From Azospirillum griseum (GTDB lineage: Bacteria > Pseudomonadota > Alphaproteobacteria > Azospirillales > Azospirillaceae): DNA of 64,000 bases. Below the pieces are notes generated by a model. That model saw nothing but the letters and a program-made list of their open reading frames with translations. It did not search any database and had not been told where the DNA came from. A program made the position numbers and the translations under genes. The first letter of the stretch is position 1; each line of letters opens with the position of its first letter. This document shows positions 37,205 to 47,179 of this stretch, in pieces. Location of the stretch: positions 215,971 through 279,970 of the forward strand of contig NZ_RXMA01000004.1 of assembly GCF_003966125.1 (NCBI RefSeq), given 5' to 3'.

Positions 37205-38671
37205 TTACAGGGGCGCAGCGGGGGGCGGTTTCGTTTCGGGCAGGTCGCGGCGGGTCAGCAGGGGCCGCCGCAGCCCGCCTTGGGCGATGTCGGCGCGCAG
37301 GGCGTCGGGATCGATCCGGCGGATGCGCTCCAGCTCGGCGCGGTTGGCGTCGATGAAAGGGTTCTGGTCGGTCGAGTTTTCCGGCCGCTCATGCTCCAGG
37401 TGATAGAGCGGGCCGGGGGTGCGCTCCACGCTCAACCCCAAACGGCGGAAACGCTCGACGATCTCGTCGTCCTCGTAGCCCCAGGACAGAAAGCGCTCGT
37501 TGTAGCCGCCCGCCGCGAACAGCCGCTCCCGGTCGAAAAAGGCGCTGCCGCCCGGCGAGTTGCGGTGCATCAGCGGAAAGCGCGGGCACACCGCGTTCAG
37601 CGGCGCGGCGGACAGGGTGTAGCCGAACCGGTGCACCTCCCGCCCGGTGATCCAGAAAAACCAGCCATTGTAGGGGAAGACCAGCCCGCCGCCGCGCCGC
37701 ACCGCGTCGCGCGCCAATACATATTGGACGGGATCGACGACGATGTCGGTGTCGTGCAGGGCGACGATGGGCGTGTCCGCCGCTTCGGCCATCCGGTTGA
37801 TGAGAAACGCCTTGTGGGTGTAGGGCGTGTCGTTGCCGGTCAGGCGCAGGTGGCGGCAGCGCCCGGCCAGCTCAGGCCCCAGCGCGGCGGCGGCCTCGCC
37901 GCTTTCCGCTCCGGTGCTGTTGCAATCCTCCCCAATCAGAATCGCGCTGTCGGTCGTCTTCAACAGGTGGGACACGATCCAGCGCAGGTTGCGCTTGCGG
38001 TCCTCGCTGTCGGCGCGGAAGGGGATGAGGAAGGTGACGTCGCGCAGATCATGCCGCCCGTCGGGGCCGCGCGCGTCCAGCAGGGCGCGTCGGGTGTGAA
38101 AGGCGGCGGTCTGTTCGGCGATGCTCCCGGCCAGCGTGGCGTTCGTCGGATCCAGCGCCTGGGCCATCTCGTAAAAGCCGACCGCCGCGCCCGGACGGCC
38201 CAGCATCGCTTCGATGTTGCCGCGCTGCCGCCAGCCGTCGGGGTGGTGCGGATGGCGGGTCAGCAGGGTGTCGAGCGCGGCCAGCGCCTCGTCGATGCGG
38301 CCGATCCCCTGCAACGCCTCGCTCATGTGGTATTCGGCGTCGGGAAAATCCGGGCGCAGCGCGATGGCGCGGCGGTAGCAGGCGATCGCCTCCTCCGTCT
38401 CCAGCGCCACATGATGAACAGTTCCCAGCGTGTAGAGCGCCTCCGGGTCCGGTGTTCCGGCGGCGTCGGCCAGGGCCACCGCGCGCAGCAGGAACCCACG
38501 CGCGCTCTCCGGCTCCCCGCACAGGCCATGCGACAGGCCCATGCGGAACAGCGCCTCCACATGGTCGGGAACGGCGTCGAGGATGCGGCGGTAGAGCGTG
38601 CGCGCCTGCGGGTGGCGTCCGGCGGTCAGGTGATCGAGGGCGGCGGCCAGCGCCTCGCCGATGGTGGCCAT
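37205..38671 (-). CDS. TPR protein with a C-terminal galactosyltransferase-like domain
   Basis: Encodes 488 residues. About five tetratricopeptide repeats (residues 1-190, e.g. ALYTLGTVHHVALETEEAIACYRRAIALRPDFP) precede a GT-A type glycosyltransferase domain (about 210-450). The DTD metal motif is at about residue 305 and the WGYEDDEIVERF motif of the galactosyltransferase C-terminal family at about 397. There is no signal peptide. TPR plus GT fusions often modify surface proteins such as flagellin; the flagellin locus with another TPR-GT protein lies only a few kilobases away. It is convergent with the chemoreceptor gene. Confidence 0.82.
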   Translation of the reverse strand: MATIGEALAAALDHLTAGRHPQARTLYRRILDAVPDHVEALFRMGLSHGLCGEPESARGFLLRAVALADAAGTPDPEALYTLGTVHHVALETEEAIACYRRAIALRPDFPDAEYHMSEALQGIGRIDEALAALDTLLTRHPHHPDGWRQRGNIEAMLGRPGAAVGFYEMAQALDPTNATLAGSIAEQTAAFHTRRALLDARGPDGRHDLRDVTFLIPFRADSEDRKRNLRWIVSHLLKTTDSAILIGEDCNSTGAESGEAAAALGPELAGRCRHLRLTGNDTPYTHKAFLINRMAEAADTPIVALHDTDIVVDPVQYVLARDAVRRGGGLVFPYNGWFFWITGREVHRFGYTLSAAPLNAVCPRFPLMHRNSPGGSAFFDRERLFAAGGYNERFLSWGYEDDEIVERFRRLGLSVERTPGPLYHLEHERPENSTDQNPFIDANRAELERIRRIDPDALRADIAQGGLRRPLLTRRDLPETKPPPAAPL

Positions 38672-38780
38672 GGGGAAATCCGGTCAAGCGGTTGAGATTC
38701 CACTTTGACACAACGGGGCGCGCGGGTGGACTCTCGCTTGACCAGGATCGTTCCGTTCCCTCAAAGGCATAGCCCGAACC

Positions 38781-40040
38781 ATGACCAACGATCATAAGAA
38801 CCGTTCCACCGGAGGACTCGCCCTCACCCGCCGCCAGCTCGGCCAGGCCGCGTTGGCCGGTGGCGCGCTCGTCGGCTTTGGCCGCGCCCCGGCCTTCGCC
38901 CAGAACACGACGCTGAAGGTCGGCGTTCTGCTGCCGCGCTCCGGCCTGCTGGCCCAGGCGGGGCAGGCCTGCCAGCGCGGGGCCGACATCGCCCCCGCCG
39001 TGCTCGCCGATCTCGGTTACAAGGTGGAGGTGATGTCCGCCGACACCGAATCGAACGTCGACGTCGCCCGGTCGCGCACGGAAAAGCTCATCAACGATGG
39101 CGCGCACGTCATCGTCGGCGCGTTCGACAGCGGCCAGACCGCCGCCGCCGCCCAGGTGTGCGAACAGCGCGGCGTGCCGCTGGTGATGAACATCGCCGCC
39201 GCCGACCGGCTGACCGAGCAGGGTTACAAGACCGTGTTCCGCAACTTCCCGACTTCCACCATGCTGGTGTCGAACGGGTTGTCGCTGATGAAGGACCTGT
39301 TCACCGCCACCGGGACCACGCCGAAATCGGCGGTGTTCCTGCACGCCAACGACACCTTCGGCATGGCCAACCGCCAGGCGCTCGACGCGCTGTTCCCCAA
39401 GCTGGACATGCCTTTCACCCTGGTCGAGTCGATCTCCTACGACCCGAAGGCGCAGGATCTGGCGGTGGAGGTGGCCAAGGCCAAGGCGACCGGGGCCGAA
39501 CTCGCCATCGTCACCACGCGGGCCAACGACGCCATCATGCTGGTGCGCGAAATGGTCAAGCAGCGCTGGGAACCCAAAGGCATCGTGTCCCCCGGTTCGC
39601 CCGGCCTGTACGACGAGCAGTTCTACAAGGTGCTTGGCAAATACGCCGATTACGCCATCACCAACCTGCCCTGGTACGATCCCAAGGCCCCCTTGACCAA
39701 GACGGTCGAGGCGGCGTTCAAGAAGCAGTTCCCCAGCGACCGTTTCGAAGGCTACGCCTTCAACGTCGCCTTCACCCTGGAAGCGATCCTGATCGCCGCC
39801 GACGCGTTCAAGCGCGCCGGGTCCGCCGATTCGGCCAGCCTGCTGGCCGCGCTGCGCACCACCAACTTGACCAACAAGATGATGGTCGGCCCGGCCATCA
39901 CCTTTGACGAGAAGGGCCAGAACACGCAGTTGATTTCGGCCTGCGTCCAAAACCACAACCAGCGCCCGACCGTGGTCCTGCCAAAGGCCTCGGCGGAAAC
40001 CGCCCCGGTCTTCCCGGCTCCGGGCTGGGGCAAGCGCTGA
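38781..40040 (+). CDS. Branched-chain amino acid-type ABC substrate-binding protein (orphan)
   Basis: A 419-residue periplasmic protein of the Leu/Ile/Val-binding (Peripla_BP_6) class. The N-terminus TRRQLGQAALAGGALVGFGRAPAFA has twin arginines and a Tat-like signal. Then TTLKVGVLLPRSGLLAQAGQ starts the first lobe, and HANDTFGMANRQALDALF and FEGYAFNVAFTLEAILIAADAF belong to the second lobe and hinge. No permease or ATPase genes adjoin it, so it must share a transporter encoded elsewhere. It is followed by a long hairpin. Confidence 0.9.
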   Translation: MTNDHKNRSTGGLALTRRQLGQAALAGGALVGFGRAPAFAQNTTLKVGVLLPRSGLLAQAGQACQRGADIAPAVLADLGYKVEVMSADTESNVDVARSRTEKLINDGAHVIVGAFDSGQTAAAAQVCEQRGVPLVMNIAAADRLTEQGYKTVFRNFPTSTMLVSNGLSLMKDLFTATGTTPKSAVFLHANDTFGMANRQALDALFPKLDMPFTLVESISYDPKAQDLAVEVAKAKATGAELAIVTTRANDAIMLVREMVKQRWEPKGIVSPGSPGLYDEQFYKVLGKYADYAITNLPWYDPKAPLTKTVEAAFKKQFPSDRFEGYAFNVAFTLEAILIAADAFKRAGSADSASLLAALRTTNLTNKMMVGPAITFDEKGQNTQLISACVQNHNQRPTVVLPKASAETAPVFPAPGWGKR

Positions 40041-40047
40041 GACACAC

Positions 40048-40088
40048 GGTTCCCTGCGTGCGTCCACACAGGAGGGGCGCAGGGAACC
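40048..40088. terminator. Hairpin between convergent genes
   Basis: GGTTCCCTGCG pairs perfectly with CGCAGGGAACC (11 bp, 19-base loop) in the gap between the substrate-binding protein gene and the convergent TRIC gene. It could act on either strand, but there is no strong T-run. Confidence 0.5.
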
Positions 40089-40104
40089 AACCTCCTTGGC
40101 CGGT

Positions 40105-40755
40105 TCAGCTTCCCGGCGCGCGTGGCGCGCTCCAGCCACGCAGGACGCTGACCACCCGCAGGACGAACACCGCCGTTGCCCCAGCCACGGCGACCGGCAC
40201 CGGCGGCCAACCCAGATGCTGCCCGACGATGACGATGAACGCGCCCAACAGCGCGGCCATGGCGTAAATCTCCTCGCACAGCACGCGCGGCACTTCGGCC
40301 ACCAGCAGGTCACGCACCACACCGCCGCCGCAGGCGGTCAGCACCCCCAGCAACGCAGCGGGCAACGGGGCCAACCCAAAGGCGAGCGCCTTGCCGCACC
40401 CCGCCACGGTGAACAGGCCCAACCCAACCGCGTCCAGCACCATCACCGGCTTGCCCAGCCGCTTGATCGGGCGGTGGAAGAAAAAAGCGACCAGACCGGC
40501 GGCCAAGGCGGTCAACAGATAACGCTCGTTCTGAAGATTCGCAGGCGGCACCGCGCCGATCAGCAGATCGCGACACACCCCACCCGCCAGCGCGGCGGCC
40601 AAAGACAGCACCAGCACGCCAAACAGATCGAGCCGCTTGCGCACCGCCAGCGTGCCGCCGCTCAGACCGAAAACGAACACGCCGATCAAATCCATCACCA
40701 TCAACAGGGTGGACAGATCCTCCGGCATCGGCAGAGGGGGCATGGAGAGCGGCAT
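40105..40755 (-). CDS. TRIC-type (UPF0126/YadS) cation channel protein
   Basis: A 216-residue inner membrane protein with seven hydrophobic helices made of two UPF0126 repeats: DLIGVFVFGLSGGTLAVRKRLDLFGV and LDAVGLGLFTVAGCGKAL, each followed by a GGVCRDLLIG or GGVVRDLLV glycine-arginine motif. Bacterial TRIC homologues are trimeric potassium-selective channels. ATG 40755 is used; internal Met residues at 5 and 10 could also start it. It lies 12 bases after the stop of the giant TPR gene and may be cotranscribed with it. Confidence 0.9.
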   Translation of the reverse strand: MPLSMPPLPMPEDLSTLLMVMDLIGVFVFGLSGGTLAVRKRLDLFGVLVLSLAAALAGGVCRDLLIGAVPPANLQNERYLLTALAAGLVAFFFHRPIKRLGKPVMVLDAVGLGLFTVAGCGKALAFGLAPLPAALLGVLTACGGGVVRDLLVAEVPRVLCEEIYAMAALLGAFIVIVGQHLGWPPVPVAVAGATAVFVLRVVSVLRGWSAPRAPGS

Positions 40756-40767
40756 ACTTGCTGCGCC

Positions 40768-43700
40768 TTATTCTGGTTGGCGGAGGGAAGACAGCCCAGA
40801 CAAGGCCGACACCACGGAGGGAATCACGTCAGCCACACGCTGACCTTGCGCCGTGAGGAACAGACGCATCGATGGAAACCAAGGCCGCACCGCCGTTCCG
40901 AGAGCCGTCCAATCGCCGGACCGCCCCACCCGCCAGACCGGAACACCCAGGGCCGCCGCCAGTTCCCCGGTGGATGTTGCCGGGGTGATGACCAGATCAA
41001 GCGCTGTCATCAGCGCCGCCGATCCATCCAGATCGTTTTTCAGATCCAGATCCGGGAACACGTGGGGGGCGTGACCGATCAGCCGCCTTGCGGTGGCCAT
41101 GTCCTCCTCGCAATCCCCATATTGGAGATTGATGATGGTCACACCGGGGACGGAAAACAGCGGCCCCCACTCGTCCAGACGGGTGTAGTCGGGCGCGCGT
41201 TCCGCATCCAATTGACCGCTGCGCCAAGCCAAACCAACTTTCAACCCACACCCCAGCGCGTCCAGCCGCTGCCGCCACGCAGACACCGCCGCACCATCCG
41301 CTTTCAAAAGAGAGGGCGTCGCCGGAAACGCCGACAATGTGGTCCGCGCATGACGAGGCAGAGACCCGAGCGGAGCATGCGCATCCGCATCCTCCACCCG
41401 ATGCGCCAGATGTGTCGGCGCTGGACGCACAACGGCGTTGGGAAAGGACCGGCTGAAGAGCAAAACAAAGCGGGGATCGCATTCCACAATCACCCGTTTC
41501 GCTTGGGCCATCACGCTGGGCAGGCAGGTGGCAAACATCAGCTCATCGCCAATCCCCTGCTCCCGCCACACCAGAAGGGTCCGGTTGGTCAGAGCCTCGC
41601 CGCCCCAAACGGGCACACCGGGCGCGCGTGCCCCAGCCCCCAGGGCATCCGGATCAAATCGGCAATCGTAGCCAGACCAACCAAGGGCCAATTCCCCCTT
41701 GGCCAACCGCACCAGTCCGCCGTTGAAGGCAGCGGCGGCGGAGTGCGGATTCAGCGCCAATGCGCGGTCGCACAGACGCAACGCTTGATCCGGTTTTCCC
41801 ACCTCACGCAACAACCGCGCCCGGTTGGTCAAGCCATCGCAAAAGGCTGGATTCAAGGCCAAGGCCGCCTGCCCCGCCCTGTCGGCCTCGTGATGAAGCG
41901 CCATGCGACGCGCAACGATGGACAGGTTGCTCCATGCCGTCGCGCAGGTCGCATCCAACGACAGGGCCAGGTAGTGTCCCAGACGCGCCTCGGCCAACCG
42001 ATCCATCCGCGCGAGGATCACCCCCCGATTGTCGTGCAAGTCTGGACGATCCGGCGCAACCGCCACGGCGTGGCAATGACAGCGTTCGGCTTCAGAAAAG
42101 CACCGGACTGCGGCGAGAGCGTTCCCCAGATTGCTCCAGGCGGCCTCGTCCTCCGGTCGCAATGCCAACGCGTTGCGAAAACACAGGATCGCCGATTGAT
42201 GACGGGCAAGCGCCAAACGAATCGTCCCCAAACTGACCTGGGCAGCAACATAGTCCGGCGATGCTGCCACGGACGCCGCAACGCGCCTTTCGCCCAAGTC
42301 CGACTGCCCCTGTTGATGCAACAGCAGGCCGGACAAATGAAGCGCGGTGATGTTCCCGGCATCCTGGTTGAGAACCTGCCCATACAGGGACAATGCCCGT
42401 TCAGCATCACCGGCGCGATGCGCCTCCACCGCGCGGACCAGATCGTCATCGACCGTCGGCGGTGGCGCGTTTTGGCCGGATCCTTCACAAAGGCGCTGCA
42501 ACTCCTGAGCGATTCGGTTCAGCGCCCCATCCAGCCCCCCGCCCGGAGCCGGTTGGAACAGCCGCATTGTTGGGAACCATGGCCGGACCGCGCTGCCCAA
42601 CTGGGTCCAATCCGGGCCACAGAACCGCCAGACCGGCACACCCAACGCACCAGCCAGTTCACCCGCCGACATCGCAGGTGACAGGACCAGATCCAGGTTT
42701 GCCATCAGAGCGGCGAGACCATCGATGTCGTCTTTCAGATCCAAATCGGCCCAGCGGTGAATCGTCACACCAAAGCGCCGTTCCGCCGCCGCTGTTTCTT
42801 CCTCACAGGGGCCATACTGCACGCTGACAAAGGTGATTCCGGGAACCGAGAAGATCGCTCCCCACTGATCAAGCGTCGTGTAGGCTCCCTGGCGCTGCGC
42901 GTTGATGAGTTGACTGCGCCAACCGATGCCCACCCTCAAGCCTGGCCCCAACGCGTCCAACCGCTGCCGCCAGCCTTCCACGCGATCCGGGTCCGGTTTC
43001 AACCAACCGGTCGTGATGGGAAAGCGCTTCAAGTCCGTCCGCAGAAGGCGCGGAACACTGCCCGCCGCAATGTGAAGATCGACATCGCGCGGATCGGTGG
43101 TTTCCGGACGGACAAGCGCACCCGGAAAGGAACGCCCAAACAAGGCGACAAGCCGCCGATCGCATTCAATCACCAAACGCCCCGCACGCCTCATCAGGTC
43201 GGCATAGCAGGAGGACAGCAGCAGTTCGTCACCAATGCCCTGTTCCCGCCACACCAAAAGACGGGATTGCGCGATGTTTTCGCCGCGCCACGCCCGTGCA
43301 GAGATCCGACGGCGCTGCCCACTGAATTGTGGTGTCGCAAAACGCCACTCATGCTCAGCCCAGCCGTGACGCCCTTCCCCGCGCTCCAGGAGAAGAAGCC
43401 CTCGGTTGTACCGAGCCTGGCCATGCCGTGGATCAAGTGCAATGGCGCGGCGGTAAAGCCTGAGCGCCGGAACGGAACGCCCCTGTCTTTGCAGGAGATG
43501 CGCCCAATTGGCATAGGCGTCAGGAAAGTCCGGCCGCAACAGGATAGCGGTTTTGTGGCTCGCAATCGCGTCATCCGTGCGCCCGGACGCCGCAAGAGCG
43601 TTGCCCACCCCTGTCCAAGCCTCCGGCAACGCCGATTGCGCGCGCAGCGCCCAACGATACAGACGGACACTGTCTGAAAACCGATCCGCGCTGTGCAACG

Positions 43701-46674
43701 CGCCGGCCAGGTTGCTCAACACATCACCATGATCCGGAGCCAGCACCACAGCGTTTCGATGCAGACTCAACGCCTCAGCGGCGGTGGAGGTCAGTGCCGC
43801 CAGGTGAACGTGAGCAAGGCGCAGATCCGGGTGGAGCCGCAAAGCACGCCGCACAACACGCCGGGCCGCATCCAGACGGTCCATGCGTCGCAACAGCGCT
43901 GTCAGGTTCACCAGATGCTCGGCGCTGGACGGTTGAACGGCAATCACACTGCAAAGCGCGGCAACCGCGTCCTCGAACCGCTCGCCCCGTTGCAAAGCGT
44001 CCGCGTATCCGGCACGGGCGGCGGCGTTCATCGGGTTTTGCCGCACCGACACCGCAAAATGATCACGCGCCGACACTGGATCCCCGGCACGGAGAGCCAA
44101 AACCCCCGCCAGATGGTGGGCGATCTCATGATCTGGAACGTGTTTCAGGACCAACCCGATCCGCTCTTTTGCTCCACCCGGATCACCTTGCCGGTGATGG
44201 TCAATCGCCTCCGCAATCCAGGGTTCGACATCAATGGGCAGTGCCGCAATCTCTGGCCGTTTCTCCGGTTCAGTGGGAGAGGACCTCATGGCAAGAAGCG
44301 CGCTGGCCATTCGATCCAGCGAGTCTTTCAAGACGCCACCTGGATGCGGCTGAAACAAGCGCATCGAGGGAAACCACGGACGGATCGTCGAGCCGAATTG
44401 CGTCCAATCCCGGTGACAAAAGCGCCAAACAGGCGTTCCAATCGCACCGGCAAGCTCACCAACCGACATGGCCGGAGACAAAACCAAATCAAGGTTGGCG
44501 ATCAGAGCCGCAACACCATCAAAATCATCCTTCAGATCCAAGTCGTCCCATCGATGAATGCGCACACCGAAACGCCGTTCAGCCGCCTCCAACTCCTCGG
44601 CACACTCGCCATACTGGACATTCACGAAAACAAGACCTGGAACTGAAAATATCGCCTTCCAATCATCCAGGTGCGTGTAGGCCCCCAACCGATCGGTCGT
44701 CATCTTCTGGCTTCGCCAAGCCACACCGATTTTGATTCCCGCACCAAGGTGCTGGACCCGGTCGCGCCAAAATTCGACACGCGCCGGATCCGGCTTCAAC
44801 CATGGGGATGCAGAACAAAATGACCTGATGGTGGGACGCAAATAGCGCGGCACATCGCCCGCAGGAACATGGGCGTCAACACCAGACGGCACAATCCGTT
44901 CATTGCCATTCTGGTCGATGGACCGAGGGCGCACTGTGGCCTGAGGAAAAGAGCGCGCAAACAAAGGAACCAGACGGGGATCGCATTCAATCACCACATG
45001 GCCCACACAGGCAATCAGATCAGGCCAGCAGGCCGAAAACAGGATCTCATCCCCAACCCCCTGCTCAGGCCAGACCAGCAACCGCTTCCCGGTCAGAGCC
45101 TCACCACTCCAACGGGGCGCATCGATGCAGCGATCCATGTACCCTTTGGCACGCAGACGCCAGTGATAGTCTTCCCAACCTTCCGCCATTCGCCCCAAGG
45201 TCAAGCGAATGATCCCGCGATTCAACCTTGCCGGCGCAAGTCCCGGTTCTCTTTGAATGGCCTCTGACAGCAGTGTTTCCGCAGGTTCGGCAATCGCATC
45301 TCTTTGCCACAACAGCATTCCAAGATTGGCCAGCGCCTTTGCGTTGTGCCCGTCAATCGACAGTGCCTTGCGATGTGCGGCTTCGGCCTCCGCCATCTTG
45401 CCACGGATCTGCAAAATCAGGCCGTACCCCGTCAACGCGGCGGCGTTTCGCGGCTCCAAACGCAGCCCACGACGGAACAGGTGTTCCGCCATGGACATAT
45501 CATCCCGCTCTTGATAAGCGGATGCGAGATTTGTGTAAGCTTCTGCGTGATCCGGTTGGGCTGCGATGGCGACACGTCGCAAGGTTTCGGCAAGATCAAA
45601 ACGCTTCCACGCTGTGTAGACGCTGCCCAAATTGTTCAAGGCCTTGCCATAATCGGGGCGCAGCCGCAACGCGCGTCGATAAATGGCGATGGCCGCTTCA
45701 AACTGTTCGGCTTCCTCCAGCACAGTCCCCAGATTGTTGAGCGTCATGGCGTCGTCGGGCTGCCATGCCGTCGCCACACGCAACACCGGGAACGCTTCAG
45801 CCCTCCGCCCAAGATCGAGAAGGGCAACGCCAAGATTGTTCCAGGCTCCGCTCAGCCCACCATCACACGCAACCGCCTGTCGATAGAACGGGACGGCATC
45901 CGCCAAACGATTCAGCCCTTGATAGGCAAGGGCAAGCAAAAACAACAGCATCGCATGGTTGGGATGCACGGACACCGCAGGTTCGAGCAACTCAACCGCG
46001 TTCCCCAAACGTCCCTGTTCGATGCAACGGCTGGCGAAGGGAATCAACAGATCAAGGTCGGTTGGATAGTCCCGCAAGGCGCGCGCCAGACACGCGTCTG
46101 CATCAGGATGCCCCAACGCGCACAGGGCAAACGCCAAATGCCGCCATCCTTCGGCAAAATCAGGATGGGAAGACACCACGTCATAAAAGCGCTGAGCCGC
46201 CAACCCGACCCGACCCGTGTCCCGATACAGAACACCGAGATTCAAGGTCGCGCTTCTGTGTTGTGGGGACAGTGTCAACGCGTGACTGTAGGCCGCTTCC
46301 GCTGCCTGATGTTGCCCCAGTGCCTGCAGCACGGTTCCAAGATTGTTGTGCGCTTCAACATAGTCCGTGCGCTGAGCGATGGCCCTGAGGAGGGCACATC
46401 TTGCCTCGTCCGGTTGCCCCAGATCCGCCAAAGCGCTGCCCAGACTGTTCAGCGCCTCGGGAAAAAACGGCTGGACGGCAATCGCGCGGCGGATCTCCCT
46501 CACACCGACGTCAGAGTGACCACCGTGGTGCTGCGCAAGACCGGACAGGTGCAAAGCGTCGGCATGGCATGGATCGAGCGCCAGGACGCGCGCGTATCCT
46601 GACAACGCCGACGCCATGCGACCGGCGCGATGGTGTTCCAACGCGTTGTGCAGCAAAGCGGATGCAGCAGACAT
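40768..46674 (-). CDS. Giant protein of three TPR plus glycosyltransferase-like modules
   Basis: A 1968-residue cytoplasmic protein with no signal peptide. It repeats one architecture three times: a run of tetratricopeptide repeats, then a glycosyltransferase-like domain. The latter begins with LVWPEQGVGDEILFSACWP (about residue 535), LVWREQGIGDELLLSSCYA (about 1143) and LVWREQGIGDELMFATCLP (about 1703), and ends with RPWFPSMRLFQPHPGG, RPWFPTMRLFQPAPGG and RPWFPSMRLFLTAQGQ. The GT-like part recalls family 9. The first TPR run is longest (about 500 residues), the others about 300. It follows flbT by 30 bases, in the flagellin locus, so glycosylation of flagellin is the leading idea. The modules differ enough to have distinct acceptors or donors. 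Confidence 0.85.
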   Translation of the reverse strand: MSAASALLHNALEHHRAGRMASALSGYARVLALDPCHADALHLSGLAQHHGGHSDVGVREIRRAIAVQPFFPEALNSLGSALADLGQPDEARCALLRAIAQRTDYVEAHNNLGTVLQALGQHQAAEAAYSHALTLSPQHRSATLNLGVLYRDTGRVGLAAQRFYDVVSSHPDFAEGWRHLAFALCALGHPDADACLARALRDYPTDLDLLIPFASRCIEQGRLGNAVELLEPAVSVHPNHAMLLFLLALAYQGLNRLADAVPFYRQAVACDGGLSGAWNNLGVALLDLGRRAEAFPVLRVATAWQPDDAMTLNNLGTVLEEAEQFEAAIAIYRRALRLRPDYGKALNNLGSVYTAWKRFDLAETLRRVAIAAQPDHAEAYTNLASAYQERDDMSMAEHLFRRGLRLEPRNAAALTGYGLILQIRGKMAEAEAAHRKALSIDGHNAKALANLGMLLWQRDAIAEPAETLLSEAIQREPGLAPARLNRGIIRLTLGRMAEGWEDYHWRLRAKGYMDRCIDAPRWSGEALTGKRLLVWPEQGVGDEILFSACWPDLIACVGHVVIECDPRLVPLFARSFPQATVRPRSIDQNGNERIVPSGVDAHVPAGDVPRYLRPTIRSFCSASPWLKPDPARVEFWRDRVQHLGAGIKIGVAWRSQKMTTDRLGAYTHLDDWKAIFSVPGLVFVNVQYGECAEELEAAERRFGVRIHRWDDLDLKDDFDGVAALIANLDLVLSPAMSVGELAGAIGTPVWRFCHRDWTQFGSTIRPWFPSMRLFQPHPGGVLKDSLDRMASALLAMRSSPTEPEKRPEIAALPIDVEPWIAEAIDHHRQGDPGGAKERIGLVLKHVPDHEIAHHLAGVLALRAGDPVSARDHFAVSVRQNPMNAAARAGYADALQRGERFEDAVAALCSVIAVQPSSAEHLVNLTALLRRMDRLDAARRVVRRALRLHPDLRLAHVHLAALTSTAAEALSLHRNAVVLAPDHGDVLSNLAGALHSADRFSDSVRLYRWALRAQSALPEAWTGVGNALAASGRTDDAIASHKTAILLRPDFPDAYANWAHLLQRQGRSVPALRLYRRAIALDPRHGQARYNRGLLLLERGEGRHGWAEHEWRFATPQFSGQRRRISARAWRGENIAQSRLLVWREQGIGDELLLSSCYADLMRRAGRLVIECDRRLVALFGRSFPGALVRPETTDPRDVDLHIAAGSVPRLLRTDLKRFPITTGWLKPDPDRVEGWRQRLDALGPGLRVGIGWRSQLINAQRQGAYTTLDQWGAIFSVPGITFVSVQYGPCEEETAAAERRFGVTIHRWADLDLKDDIDGLAALMANLDLVLSPAMSAGELAGALGVPVWRFCGPDWTQLGSAVRPWFPTMRLFQPAPGGGLDGALNRIAQELQRLCEGSGQNAPPPTVDDDLVRAVEAHRAGDAERALSLYGQVLNQDAGNITALHLSGLLLHQQGQSDLGERRVAASVAASPDYVAAQVSLGTIRLALARHQSAILCFRNALALRPEDEAAWSNLGNALAAVRCFSEAERCHCHAVAVAPDRPDLHDNRGVILARMDRLAEARLGHYLALSLDATCATAWSNLSIVARRMALHHEADRAGQAALALNPAFCDGLTNRARLLREVGKPDQALRLCDRALALNPHSAAAAFNGGLVRLAKGELALGWSGYDCRFDPDALGAGARAPGVPVWGGEALTNRTLLVWREQGIGDELMFATCLPSVMAQAKRVIVECDPRFVLLFSRSFPNAVVRPAPTHLAHRVEDADAHAPLGSLPRHARTTLSAFPATPSLLKADGAAVSAWRQRLDALGCGLKVGLAWRSGQLDAERAPDYTRLDEWGPLFSVPGVTIINLQYGDCEEDMATARRLIGHAPHVFPDLDLKNDLDGSAALMTALDLVITPATSTGELAAALGVPVWRVGRSGDWTALGTAVRPWFPSMRLFLTAQGQRVADVIPSVVSALSGLSSLRQPE

Positions 46675-46704
46675 GGGCGACGCTCATCCCTCACGAAGCC
46701 GATG

Positions 46705-47124
46705 TCAGAGGTCCCCGGCACCGGCGGAAGAGCCATCGCTCGCCTCATCGATGAGGTCAGGGCCGCTCCGAAACATTTTCCGGCACAGCTTCAAGGCACG
46801 ATAATAATTTCGAGCCTCGACCAGCTTCTCGATATCGTCGAGTATTTTGGTGCTGTCCGGTCGCGCTATGCGTGTTTCTTCCATAATGGAATTGAAGCGC
46901 TGCACGTTGAGCGCTGCATCTTCCGGGAAGATGTAGATCAACTGAATGACAAAATAGAGCTTTTTCTCAATGCAGTCGATCTGTTCTTCTTTAAGAACTT
47001 CACGGCCACGTAAGAAATTGGCGGTGTTGTAAAGAAAAAAGGAACCAGGTCGATCACCGGCTCCAATCACAGCGCCGTTGATAATAACCTTTTCATTCGG
47101 ACGAAGAACAAATTTAAGAGGCAT
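46705..47124 (-). CDS. flbT: Flagellin synthesis regulator FlbT
   Basis: Encodes 139 residues. MPLKFVLRPNEKVIINGAVI, then LREKE-like REVLKEEQID, YFVIQLIYIFPEDAALNVQRF and the NYYRALKLCRKMF segment are typical of FlbT, the alphaproteobacterial protein that binds the flagellin mRNA leader and controls its stability or translation. It lies directly downstream of the flagellin gene and upstream of the giant TPR protein. Its usual companion flaF is not seen beside it. No clear ribosome site precedes ATG 47124. Confidence 0.93.
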   Translation of the reverse strand: MPLKFVLRPNEKVIINGAVIGAGDRPGSFFLYNTANFLRGREVLKEEQIDCIEKKLYFVIQLIYIFPEDAALNVQRFNSIMEETRIARPDSTKILDDIEKLVEARNYYRALKLCRKMFRSGPDLIDEASDGSSAGAGDL

Positions 47125-47179
47125 GAGTGTGAACCCGGTTCGTTCTGATCCGGCGATCCGGACGTGCGTTCGCCAAGCG

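Noticed and set aside
40096..42681. An 861-codon plus-strand frame opposite the giant TPR gene
   Set aside because: It is antisense to the TRIC and TPR genes, with a basic low-complexity sequence and no motif.
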